From positions 1-64,000 of the forward strand of contig NZ_NCQY01000030.1 in NCBI RefSeq assembly GCF_002894645.1: a DNA stretch of 64,000 nt, read 5' to 3'. The notes below the pieces were generated by a model. It did no database searches. It had not been told where the DNA came from and saw only the letters and a program-made list of their open reading frames with translations. The first letter of the stretch is position 1. Every line of letters starts with the position of its first letter. This DNA comes from Salinibacter altiplanensis. GTDB taxonomy: Bacteria > Bacteroidota > Rhodothermia > Rhodothermales > Salinibacteraceae. Shown here in pieces: positions 9,461 through 17,695 of the stretch. The position numbers and the translations under genes are program-made.

Positions 9461-9673
9461 ATGGCTGATCAAAACGACGTCGACTACGAGCACCTCGAAT
9501 ACGTGGACTACAAGGACACCGAGTTCCTGGAGCAGTTCATCAACAACCAGGGCAAGATTTTGCCACGCCGCGTGACGGGAGTGCCCGCTCGTGTGCAGCG
9601 CCAGATCACGAAGGCGGTCAAGCGTGCCCGACACCTCTCCCTCATGCCGTACGTGTCCGAGTCGGTTCGGTAA
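9461..9673 (+). CDS. rpsR: 30S ribosomal protein S18
   Basis: A 70-residue partner of S6 on the small-subunit platform. '[20 protein letters not shown]' contains the S18 signature (YKD...L..F....GKI.P), and '[20 protein letters not shown]' with '[10 protein letters not shown]' matches the basic C-terminal core. It lies 54 bases after rpsF and 54 bases before rplI on the same strand, which supports one transcript. Confidence 0.97.
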   Translation: MADQNDVDYEHLEYVDYKDTEFLEQFINNQGKILPRRVTGVPARVQRQITKAVKRARHLSLMPYVSESVR

Positions 9674-9727
9674 CTGACCCGGACGAACTGTCTCCACCAT
9701 TTCCGACCGACTTGACCCGATTGCATC

Positions 9728-10177
9728 ATGCAGATTATTCTCCTCAACGATGTGGACCACCTTGGCGAAAAAGGAGAGGTCCACGACGTCGCCGACGGAT
9801 ACGGCCGAAACTATTTGATTCCACAAGGGCTCGCCCGGGTCGCCACCGACGGGGCCATTCGCCAGTTGCGCGACGAGCAGCAGCAACAGGCCCGGAAAGA
9901 GGCCGCTAAGCAGGAGCAGGTCGAAGAGCTCAAGGACGAGCTCGAAGACATGCAGGTGGTCTTTACCGCGAAAGTGGGCGAGGACAACCGCATCTTTGGG
10001 ACCGTCACGACTCAGCAGATTGCGGTGGAGCTCTCCAACCGAGGCTTTGACATCGACCGCCGCGACATCGAACTCGACGAAGACATCCGATTCGTCGGGG
10101 CCTACACGGCCTCCATCGATCTGGGCCACGGGGTTGAAGCAACTCTGGACATCCAGGTCATTCCGGAGTCCGGATGA
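9728..10177 (+). CDS. rplI: 50S ribosomal protein L9
   Basis: L9 links the L1 stalk base to the outside of the 50S subunit. The 149-residue protein has the canonical N-terminal domain ('QIILLNDVDHLGEKGEV', 'DGYGRNYLIPQGLA'), a long connecting helix rich in Gln, Lys and Glu (about 45-75), and a C-terminal RNA-binding domain ('VGEDNRIFGTVTTQQIAVEL'). It is the last gene of the rpsF-rpsR-rplI cluster and is followed within 40 bases by a strong hairpin. Confidence 0.97.
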   Translation: MQIILLNDVDHLGEKGEVHDVADGYGRNYLIPQGLARVATDGAIRQLRDEQQQQARKEAAKQEQVEELKDELEDMQVVFTAKVGEDNRIFGTVTTQQIAVELSNRGFDIDRRDIELDEDIRFVGAYTASIDLGHGVEATLDIQVIPESG

Positions 10178-10210
10178 CTGAATTCGAGACAGGGCCTTGC
10201 AGGGAGGGAC

Positions 10211-10236
10211 GCCCCCACTGGCATGAGCGTGGGGGC
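10211..10236 (+). terminator. Hairpin after rplI, probable terminator
   Basis: GCCCCCAC (10211-10218) pairs perfectly with GTGGGGGC (10229-10236) around a 10-base loop, 33 bases after the rplI stop codon. The tail is only weakly T-rich (TTCCTTCC), so it may be an imperfect intrinsic terminator. It fits the end of the ribosomal protein operon. Confidence 0.65.
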
Positions 10237-10239
10237 TTC

Positions 10240-11132
10240 CTTCCACTGCCCTCGTAGACGCTTCGTTGCCCTGGTCCCTGGGGCAATTCCTGCATTTGGC
10301 GTGGTGAGGCGCCCCTCGCGCCGAAACGCCTCGTCCAACAGCTCTCTGCCGCGACTGCTCATCCGTCGCTCAAATCCATCACCAGGGGAGTCCTGCGTCT
10401 GCATTTAGGAACATGGGCGAATTGCACTTGGTCATGCACACCGTCTGCTCCACGCCTTGAGAGTGCCGTTCGGCGTCGAGCACGAGGCTCTCGTTGGTCC
10501 AGTGCGTTGGTCCAGTGCGTTGGTCAAGTGGGTGATCCCGATGGCTTGGGAGGCCCTCACCAGGCGGCGCAAATGATCCTCATCAGTTGTCCCCCGCCTC
10601 TTGTAGTCGCTACGGTTCCCGGACGCCCCCAAAGTCGCAGAGCCAGAAGTAATGGCGGGGAGCGTAGTTCTCAACATTGGGGAAAACGCCTTACTGGGAG
10701 GCACGCAGGTGCTAAGCCTTTCTGCCCGATGGTCGCGCTACACTCTCGGTGACAAGGGGTGTTTATTCCGTTATTGCACTTTCTAAACCATCGACACGTC
10801 GTGGGTCGTCCAAAAGACATCCTCGGTCGGAGAACTAGGGAGGGCGAGACACGCGTGTCGGTCCACGAAGTCAACCTGGACACGCATCCTGGTGCAGTTC
10901 GTCATCGCCCACCGTGGGCCGTGTCTCATTGGAAAATGAGCCCGTCGGGAGCGTCGACAATCGGATGAGAGGGATCATCGGGGCCTTCTCGCTCAGGATG
11001 TCGACCGAGCCATGGGCAGAACATCGCCGGACTGACTGAGTGCGGCGCCGCTGAGCCCGGGTGTGAGAACAGCGAAAGCACGCCCGTGACGCCTCGTGGC
11101 ACGAGAGATCGGGAAAGTGACGGAAGGATAAT
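10240..11132. other. Gene-poor 0.9-kb stretch between rplI and the trans-sulfuration gene
   Basis: Frames on both strands are short and give Arg/Ser/Pro-rich translations without family motifs, so I call no gene here. It contains a 13-base tandem repeat (unit GTTGGTCCAGTGC at 10493, 10506 and, degenerate, 10519). It also has an AT-rich patch near 10761-10795 whose 12-mer TCCGTTATTGCA recurs upstream of the hydroxyacyl-CoA dehydrogenase gene. It may be a decayed gene or mobile element that is no longer recognisable by eye. Confidence 0.45.
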
Positions 11133-12281
11133 CTACCCGCTCAGACTGGCATCGAGGGCCGCGACGAAGTCCGCCACGAGGTCGTCGGTGCCTTCAAGCC
11201 CCACGGACACCCGCACAAACTGCTCAGTGATGCCCATGGCCCGCCGATCCGCCGGGTCTACGTCCTTGTGGGACGTGTGTATGGGCTGAGTCACGAGCGT
11301 TTCGACGCCGCCGAGGCTCGGGGCACGAAGGGGAAGAGAGAGCGTGTCGAAGAACTGGTTGACATCAGCCTGTGGGGCAAGCACGAGGCTGACCATGCCC
11401 CCATAGCCATCAAGCAGGGCCTGGGCCCGACCGTGATTGGTGTGAGAGGCAAGACTGGGATGGTGCACCTGCCCGACGCCGTTGTGATCCGCCAACGCCG
11501 ACGCGAGGGCCTGGGCCGTCGCATTTTGCTTGCGTACTCGCACCCCCAGTGTCTTGAGACTCCGGTGCAGAAGAGCACAGGCATGGGGATCGAGCATTCC
11601 CCCAAGCAACTTCGTTGTCTGACGCACGTCCTGCAGGTGCTCCGACGACCCAGCCACCACGCCCGCGGCCAAGTCCGAGTGCCCCCCAAGGTATTTGGTG
11701 GCCGAGTGGACGACCACATCGAAGCCCAAAGAAGCCGGACGAAGGTTTACCGGAGAGGCGAACGTGTTGTCGAGAATCGTCGTGAGCTCGTGCTTCTCCG
11801 CGAGGTCGACCATTCCCCTCAAGTCCGGAATCCCAAGACAGGGATTGGTGATGGATTCTCCGTAGAGCACCTTCGTGTTTGGCTGCACGGCCGCCCTCCA
11901 CGCATCGGGGGAGTCCGTGGAGACGAGTGTGTGGGTGATCCCGAATTGGGGAAGCAGGTCGCTAAAAAGAGCGAGCGTGCCACCGTAGAGACTGTGCGGG
12001 GCAACGAGGTGATCGCCTGCCTCCAGCACACTCAAGAGAGCAGACGAAATGGCGGCCATCCCGCTTGCTGTTACGAGGGCCTTCTCCGTCTGGGTGAGGG
12101 CCGCAAGCTTGCCGTGAAGGGCCTCGTGGTTCGGCGAGTTGTTGTACCGGACGTATCGGGGCGGGGCGTCCGGATCGGGGTGGGTGTACGTGGCCGTCTG
12201 GAAGACCGGCATTGACACCGCCCCCTCAATTCGCGGGGTCGGCTCGCCGGCGTGAATGGACTGAGTGTCAAGCGTAGACAT
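11133..12281 (-). CDS. PLP-dependent trans-sulfuration enzyme (cystathionine gamma-synthase/lyase family)
   Basis: A fold-type I PLP enzyme of the Cys/Met metabolism family; members make or cleave cystathionine or related sulfur amino acids. The PLP lysine is Lys196 in 'VVHSATKYLGGHSDLAAG'. 'ASGMAAISSALLSVLEAGDH' and 'GESITNPCLGIPDL' are the usual cofactor and substrate segments. At 382 residues the length is typical. The exact reaction (synthase, beta-lyase, gamma-lyase) cannot be told from sequence alone. The gene follows dnaA on the same strand after 21 bases, so the two are probably cotranscribed, which is not a conserved functional pairing. Confidence 0.93.
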   Translation of the reverse strand: MSTLDTQSIHAGEPTPRIEGAVSMPVFQTATYTHPDPDAPPRYVRYNNSPNHEALHGKLAALTQTEKALVTASGMAAISSALLSVLEAGDHLVAPHSLYGGTLALFSDLLPQFGITHTLVSTDSPDAWRAAVQPNTKVLYGESITNPCLGIPDLRGMVDLAEKHELTTILDNTFASPVNLRPASLGFDVVVHSATKYLGGHSDLAAGVVAGSSEHLQDVRQTTKLLGGMLDPHACALLHRSLKTLGVRVRKQNATAQALASALADHNGVGQVHHPSLASHTNHGRAQALLDGYGGMVSLVLAPQADVNQFFDTLSLPLRAPSLGGVETLVTQPIHTSHKDVDPADRRAMGITEQFVRVSVGLEGTDDLVADFVAALDASLSG

Positions 12282-12302
12282 GGCCGGGAGAACACGACGC
12301 CG

Positions 12303-13988
12303 TTAGAGACTCGAAGACAGCGACCGATTCTGAAGGCTGGACTGCAACGCCGAAATGTCGTCCTGCAACTCGGGATCGGATTCCAGGGCCTCTTCAATCT
12401 TTCGGTAGGCGTGGATCACGGTGGAGTGATCGCGTCCGCCGAAGCGGGAGCCGATGTGGTCGTACGACTCGTCGGTCAGTTCGCGGCAAAGATACATGGC
12501 AATCTGACGGGCCTGCGCCACGGTCTGCTTGCGGGATCGGGAGAGCAGATCGCCCTTCTCGAGACGAAAGTGCTCGGCTACTTGCTCGAGAATGTCATCT
12601 GCGTTCAACGAGTCCGCGCCCTCGTCGGTGTGCTCGCGCAGGAAGCGACGGGCCGTATCGAGGTCGAGCTTCTGATCGTCGAGCTGAACGAGGGCCGTGA
12701 GGCGGGTAAGGGCCCCTTCCAGTTGACGCACGTTCGAGTCGATGCGCTGGGCGATCAGCTCCAGCACGTCGGGGGACACGGCGATGTCTTGTCGGGCAGC
12801 CTTCCGCTGGAGGATGGCAATCCGGGTCTCAAGGTCGGGGCGCTGGATGTCGGCACTCAGGCCCCACTGGAAGCGGGACAGCAGCCGCTCCTCAATGCCC
12901 GGAATTTCTGCGGGGGGACGGTCGGCACAGAGAAAGATCTGCTTGCCGTTCTGGTGAAGATCGTTGAAGATGTGAAAGAACTCCTCCTGGGTCTTTTCCT
13001 TCTCGCCGAAGAATTGAACGTCGTCGACGATGAGCAGGTCGGCCTGCCGGTAGTAGCTCGAAAACGCGGCGATTCGATTCTCGCGGACCGACTGCACGAA
13101 TTGGCTCGTGAAGCGGTCGCTGGACACGTAGAGCACCCGCTTGGCGGTATTGTGCTCCAGGGCGTAATTGGCGACGGCCTGGGCCAGGTGTGTTTTGCCG
13201 AGGCCCACACCGCCGTACACCAAGAGCGGGTTGTAGTTGGTACTGCCGGGCTCCTGGGCGACGGCGAAGGCGGCGCTCCGGGCAAGGCGGTTCCCATCGC
13301 CCTCCACAAACTCGTCGAACGTGTACTCGGGACGAAGGTGCTGCTTCGCCTGCTCGTAAAGGGCCGACCGCTCGTCTGGAGACCCTGCGTCGGCCTGAGG
13401 CGGAGGGGCGGACGGGGCCTCCGTGGCGGAGCCCTCCGAGGCGCCTGTGATGTTTGAAGACGACGAGCGGGACGTGGCCGAGTCGGGAGGGGACGAAGTC
13501 GTGCCCGACGTTGGGGCGTCCGGAGACGCGGACGGATTGGCCGATTCTCTTCCCGCGGGCTCAGAGGTCGAGACCGGCTCCGACGGAGGGGGAGAAGGCC
13601 GGGTGCTTTGATCGTCGGGTGGTGCGGAGGAGGGCCGGTCCTCCAGGGACGAACGCGCGTTCGGATCGTCATCAGAAGGTGCAGAAGAGTCGGCCCCGGT
13701 GGAGATCTCGTCGGGACGCTCCTCCTTCGGAACCACCTGATAGGCCACGTCCGTCGGCTCCCCAACGGCCTCGCTCACCGCCTGTCGGATGGAGCGCTGA
13801 AACCGACTGCGGAGGTACTGAATCCCAAACGGCGTGGGGACCTGCAAGGTCAAGGTGGGAGAACCTTCATCCGTGGCCAGGTCGAGCGGCTGGATCGGGT
13901 CCAGCCAGTTCTGAACCGTCCGCTCCGGAAGCGTTTCGCGGAGATCGCGAAGCGCAGTGCGCCAGGCATCGGAGGCGGACGGGACCAT
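12303..13988 (-). CDS. dnaA: Chromosomal replication initiator protein DnaA
   Basis: The AAA+ initiator that binds DnaA boxes and melts oriC. Of 561 residues, domain I is about 1-85 and domain II about 90-210. Domain II is an unusually long Ser/Pro/Asp-rich linker. Domain III has Walker A 'GGVGLGKTH' at 259-267 and Walker B 'LLIVDD' at 318-323. Domain IV holds the DNA-binding signature, with 'HIGSRFGGRDHSTVIHAYRK' at about 511-530. The upstream 279-base gap shows no TTATCCACA-type box cluster and no dnaN follows, so this locus is probably not the origin. An inverted pair, GTTAGCGGCG near 14011 and CGCCGCTAAC near 14129, lies upstream and could bear on its control. Confidence 0.97.
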   Translation of the reverse strand: MVPSASDAWRTALRDLRETLPERTVQNWLDPIQPLDLATDEGSPTLTLQVPTPFGIQYLRSRFQRSIRQAVSEAVGEPTDVAYQVVPKEERPDEISTGADSSAPSDDDPNARSSLEDRPSSAPPDDQSTRPSPPPSEPVSTSEPAGRESANPSASPDAPTSGTTSSPPDSATSRSSSSNITGASEGSATEAPSAPPPQADAGSPDERSALYEQAKQHLRPEYTFDEFVEGDGNRLARSAAFAVAQEPGSTNYNPLLVYGGVGLGKTHLAQAVANYALEHNTAKRVLYVSSDRFTSQFVQSVRENRIAAFSSYYRQADLLIVDDVQFFGEKEKTQEEFFHIFNDLHQNGKQIFLCADRPPAEIPGIEERLLSRFQWGLSADIQRPDLETRIAILQRKAARQDIAVSPDVLELIAQRIDSNVRQLEGALTRLTALVQLDDQKLDLDTARRFLREHTDEGADSLNADDILEQVAEHFRLEKGDLLSRSRKQTVAQARQIAMYLCRELTDESYDHIGSRFGGRDHSTVIHAYRKIEEALESDPELQDDISALQSSLQNRSLSSSL

Positions 13989-14267
13989 AGGGTGAGAAGA
14001 GGACCGTGCGTTAGCGGCGACAGAGAAGCGGCGCCGGAGGAGGCTTAAATCGGCACTTGCACAACGTAGACCTCAGCTGCTCAGAACGCAAACGGGTGCT
14101 GAGAAAATTTAAAGAGCTGCGGTCTCGCGCCGCTAACGGTCCCTCCGAAAAATTTGCCCCGAATGGTCTTCGATCGGGCCCCCCTGATGGGAGATGGGCC
14201 AGCCTGCACGACCATGAACGTGAGGAAGGCAGGCAAAGAATTCTGGGGCCAGGAGCCCCTGACGAAA

Positions 14268-15413
14268 CTACAGATTGCCCCGACGCTCCTGCTCCCGCTC
14301 CATCGCCTTGAACAAGGCCTTGAAGTTGCCGGCCCCGAACGAACGGGCCCCCTCCCGCTGAATAATCTCGAAGAACACGGTGGGACGGTCCTGGACCGGC
14401 TTGGTAAAGATCTGGAGCAGGTAGCCGTCCGGGTCGCGGTCCACGAGGATGCCGAGTTCTTCGAGGTCGTCGATGGACTCGTCGATGGCCCCCACGCGCT
14501 CGGTGAGCACCTCCCGGTCGTAGTACGTATCTGGGACGTGCAGAAACTCAACGCCGCGGCGACGAAGCTCGTGCACGGACGCGATGATGTCGTCGGCCGC
14601 GAGGGCAATGTGCTGCACGCCGGCCCCCCGATAGAACTCGAGGTACTCTTCGATCTGGCTCTTCTTTTTGCCCTCCGCGGGTTCGTTGATTGGAAATTTG
14701 ATCTTTTCGTCTCCGTTGGCCATCACCTTTGACATCAGGGCCGAGTACTCGGTCGAGATGTCTTGGTCGGTGAAGTGGAGCATGTTGTAAAAGCCCATCG
14801 TCTCGGCGTAGTAGTCCACGTACGTGTCCATATCTCCCTCGTGGACGTTGCCCACGCAGTGGTCTACGTACTGCAATCCCGCCGGGGCCGGCGAAGTCCA
14901 GAACGCGTTCTCCCAACGTTCGAAGCCAGGGAGGAAGAGGCCGTCGTAGTCCGACCGCTCGACGAAAGTATGCACCGTGTCCCCGTACGTGGCAATCGTG
15001 GCGGTAATGACACGCCCGTGTTCGCTCTCGTGGACCGTAGGCTCCTGGACGGGTGGGGCCCCCCGCTTCGTCGTTTCTTCGAATGAGGAGGCCGCGTCGT
15101 CGACCCCGAGTGCGATGTTTTTCACGCCGTCCCCGTGCCGGCGGACGTGCTCGCTGATGTGCGAGTCCGGCCCGAGGGGGGACGTCATGACGAACCGAAT
15201 GTCGTTCTGAGTCAGCAGGTAGCTGACCCGGTCCTCGTGCCCTGTCTCGGGGCCCAGGTAGCCCTGAATCTGAAACCCGAACAGATGCGCATAGTAGTGA
15301 GCCGCCTGTTTGGCGTTGCCGACGTAGAACTCAATGTGGTCGGTGCCATTGATCGGGAGAAAATCCTCGGGGGTTTCAACGTCGGGGCGAGGAGCAGCGG
15401 TCGAGTCGGCCAT
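14268..15413 (-). CDS. hpd: 4-hydroxyphenylpyruvate dioxygenase
   Basis: A non-haem Fe(II) enzyme that converts 4-hydroxyphenylpyruvate to homogentisate in tyrosine breakdown. The ATG at 15413 ('MADSTAAPRPDVETPEDF') gives 381 residues, the usual size; the frame stays open upstream but that part is Pro/Arg-rich and unlike the family. Two VOC half-domains are visible. The three metal ligands fall in 'VDHCVGNVHEGDMD' (His), 'GAGVQHIALAADDI' (His) and 'TVFFEIIQREG' (Glu). The C-terminal 'FGAGNFKALFKAMEREQ' is typical. No other homogentisate gene lies nearby; it sits between dnaA and a TonB-like gene. Confidence 0.96.
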   Translation of the reverse strand: MADSTAAPRPDVETPEDFLPINGTDHIEFYVGNAKQAAHYYAHLFGFQIQGYLGPETGHEDRVSYLLTQNDIRFVMTSPLGPDSHISEHVRRHGDGVKNIALGVDDAASSFEETTKRGAPPVQEPTVHESEHGRVITATIATYGDTVHTFVERSDYDGLFLPGFERWENAFWTSPAPAGLQYVDHCVGNVHEGDMDTYVDYYAETMGFYNMLHFTDQDISTEYSALMSKVMANGDEKIKFPINEPAEGKKKSQIEEYLEFYRGAGVQHIALAADDIIASVHELRRRGVEFLHVPDTYYDREVLTERVGAIDESIDDLEELGILVDRDPDGYLLQIFTKPVQDRPTVFFEIIQREGARSFGAGNFKALFKAMEREQERRGNL

Positions 15414-15516
15414 GGTACACGGGAAAGTTGTAGAGGGGTAGGTCCGGAAGCGCTTTCGAGCAGGGAGGATTGTCGTTACTTTTTCGTAGAACAAACGTTT
15501 CGAGGGATCGCATGGA

Positions 15517-16218
15517 TTAAGGGGAGGTCGAAGAGGTCTGGGCCGTAGTGGTGGGGGCGGAAATTCTAAAACGAACGGGAAGACGCAGTCGAATCGGAAC
15601 GGGGTCCCCGTCGACCTTCGCCGGAATGAATTCAACCGATCGAACTCCGTCCACAGCGGCAGAGTCGCACAGCGGATGGAGGGACTTTGCCACCTCAATG
15701 TCCGTCACACTCCCACTGGGCTCAACGAGAAACTCGAGTTCCAATCGCCCCTCAATGCCCTGTGTCCGGGCCTTCTTCGGGTACGTGATGTTGAGATACA
15801 AGCTGCCCTTCCCCCCGACGATCTGTGGGGGACGATCCGTAGCGCCGAGCGTGGTCGCATACCGTGCCTCTCTCCGATCCGCTTTCGGGGCCGACGTGTC
15901 GGGTCCGGCATTATCGTCGTCCGGGGAGGTCTTCGGGCTAGATTGAGCGCCCGGCGTCGCGCTGGTGGATGGAGCGGTGCCGGTGGGTGGGGGAGGATGC
16001 TCAAGAGACTCCTCTATGTCCGTGTCGGAAGAGGTCTCCGAGGCCACGTCACCAAGCACAATTCGGTCGGCGGATGCGTTGGTCGTCCATCCAACCTGCG
16101 AAGCGGGATGCTGGAGCGGAAGGTGAACCAGGGCAATCAAGAGGGAGAGGCTGGCCACCAGCCCAAGCATACACCGGATCGGATAAGCAATGCCCCCAAC
16201 GTCCGTGGTCGTGTCCAT
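15517..16218 (-). CDS. TonB-like energy transducer, C-terminal domain protein
   Basis: 233 residues. One N-terminal membrane helix at about 13-36 ('MLGLVASLSLLIALVHLPL') is followed by a long Ser/Thr/Pro/Asp-rich periplasmic linker (about 50-125). A TonB C-terminal domain follows: 'ITYPKKARTQGIEGRLELEF' and 'AVDGVRSVEFIPAKVDGDPV'. This is the standard TonB layout, in which the protein passes proton-motive force from ExbBD to outer-membrane receptors. No exbB, exbD or receptor gene is adjacent, so its partner is unknown. It might instead be a structural TonB-domain protein. Confidence 0.85.
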   Translation of the reverse strand: MDTTTDVGGIAYPIRCMLGLVASLSLLIALVHLPLQHPASQVGWTTNASADRIVLGDVASETSSDTDIEESLEHPPPPTGTAPSTSATPGAQSSPKTSPDDDNAGPDTSAPKADRREARYATTLGATDRPPQIVGGKGSLYLNITYPKKARTQGIEGRLELEFLVEPSGSVTDIEVAKSLHPLCDSAAVDGVRSVEFIPAKVDGDPVPIRLRLPVRFRISAPTTTAQTSSTSP

Positions 16219-16564
16219 GGCGGGCGCGGCGACTACACGAAAGCGTACACTGTATATTCATACGAACAAAAAGAAAATTGATTCCTTCTGGTCGATGAAT
16301 TGGTTCTGTGGAAGACGTAGAATTTGCTTCGGTCTTGCGTCGAATAGGGGAGGCAAACATCAAGGAGCTCAATACTCGCGTGAAGGTGGGGGCTCTGGGG
16401 AGGCGTCCGTGGAACCCAACCGTCGATTTGCCGCCCGTCGCGGCTGGTCGTGGGCGCCGTGAGCCCCCACTCGGAACAGGTTCGGGGGGCGGCGGGACCA
16501 AATCAGAGCGTTCGGTGTGGCATGAGGGGCGTCGATCTCTCATCTGACCACGTATTTTGTTCTT
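16219..16564. promoter_or_regulatory. Divergent intergenic region, TonB-like gene / MDR reductase gene
   Basis: 346 bases separate two divergent start codons, so promoters for both must lie here. The TonB-side half is AT-rich around 16245-16290 (GTATATTCATAC then AAAAAGAAAATTG), and the other side has TATTTTGTTCTT directly before the ATG at 16565. I cannot fix promoter boxes with confidence and see no gene in the gap. Confidence 0.4.
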
Positions 16565-17572
16565 ATGTTTTCGGCCCTCGTGCTCGACGACACACCGGGA
16601 GAAGTTCAGGCCCAGGTCCGGCGGCTCCATCCCGATGACCTTCCGGAGGCTGAATCCGAGGAGGTGCACCTCGAAGTCCTGTACTCAAGCCTGAATTACA
16701 AGGACGGGCTGGCGGTGACGGGCAGCGGGCAGGTGATCCGTGGAGACTATCCCATCGTGCCGGGCATCGACCTCGTCGGGCGTGTTCTCGACACGGCCCA
16801 CGATGAATTCGAAGAAGGGGATTGCGTCATTGGAACCGGGTGGCAGTTGGGCGAGGTGGACTGGGGGGGATACAGTCAGGAAGCCAGGGTATCGGGGCGC
16901 AAGCTCGTCCCGCTTCCCGATGGGCTGTCCCCGCCCCAGGCCATGATTGCCGGCACGGCCGGCTTCACCGCGATGCTCTCGGTCATGGCGCTTGAGGAGC
17001 ACGGCGTATCCCCAGGGGGGGGAGAGGTGCTCGTAACGGGGGCGTCGGGCGGGGCGGGCAGCATTGCCGTTGCGCTGCTGGGGGCCCTTGGGCACGAGGT
17101 CGTCGCTTCTACGGGAAGTGAGGGGGCGCACGCCTACCTCCGCTCGCTCGGGGCGACCCGAATTGTGCACCGTCGTGCGTTCGAGGAGGGCCCGAGCCGT
17201 CCCGTGGAGTCGGGGGAGTGGGCGGGGGCGATCGACGCGGTGGGCGGGGACACGCTCGCGACCCTCATCGCTCAGTTGAAGCGGCATGGCAGTGTGGCGT
17301 CGTTCGGAAATGCGGGGGGGCACGAACTGCGGACAACGGTCCTCCCGTTTATCCTCCGGGGGGTCAACCTCCTGGGGATTGATTCGAATACGTGTCCCAA
17401 CGACCGTCGTCGGACGGCCTGGAACCGGCTCACAGATCTGCTTTCCGACGCACACTTTGACCGCATCCACGCCCGCACGATTGCGCTCGACGACATCCCG
17501 GCGGCCAGTCGATCCCTTCTTGCCGGGGAGGTGCAGGGACGAATTCTCGTGGATGTGCAGAGGGACGAATAG
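16565..17572 (+). CDS. MDR-family NADPH oxidoreductase, YhdH/AcuI (acrylyl-CoA reductase) type
   Basis: 335 residues. 'SSLNYKDGLAVTGSG' and 'IVPGIDLVGRVLDTAHDEF' are the YhdH/YhfP-type catalytic-domain signatures. 'LVTGASGGAGSIAVALLGAL' is the NADPH-binding Rossmann turn at about 157-176. The late segment 'GVNLLGIDSNTCPNDRR' matches the 'R..NLLGIDS' pattern of acrylyl-CoA reductases. There are no zinc ligands, as expected for this branch. The substrate is uncertain. It lies upstream of the FAD oxidoreductase on the same strand after 123 bases, possibly one transcript. Confidence 0.9.
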   Translation: MFSALVLDDTPGEVQAQVRRLHPDDLPEAESEEVHLEVLYSSLNYKDGLAVTGSGQVIRGDYPIVPGIDLVGRVLDTAHDEFEEGDCVIGTGWQLGEVDWGGYSQEARVSGRKLVPLPDGLSPPQAMIAGTAGFTAMLSVMALEEHGVSPGGGEVLVTGASGGAGSIAVALLGALGHEVVASTGSEGAHAYLRSLGATRIVHRRAFEEGPSRPVESGEWAGAIDAVGGDTLATLIAQLKRHGSVASFGNAGGHELRTTVLPFILRGVNLLGIDSNTCPNDRRRTAWNRLTDLLSDAHFDRIHARTIALDDIPAASRSLLAGEVQGRILVDVQRDE

Positions 17573-17695
17573 ACGAGAGCCCATCGCAATCCATCGCCGT
17601 CTAAATCGAGTGGGTGTTGTCTCCGTACCAACCCACCCGGTAGGCGCCAACTCAATGTCGCAACGTCTTTCTCGGCAGCAGCCCGAACCGATTGC

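Noticed and set aside
10240-11132. Transposase remnant in the gene-poor stretch
   Set aside because: No DDE motif, terminal inverted repeats or target-site duplication could be recognised in any frame.
13989-14267. Origin of replication upstream of dnaA
   Set aside because: No TTATCCACA-type boxes, no AT-rich unwinding element and no dnaN nearby.
14268-15698. Longer N-terminus for the dioxygenase gene (from 15698)
   Set aside because: The extra segment is Pro/Arg-rich and unlike the family; the ATG at 15413 gives the normal length.
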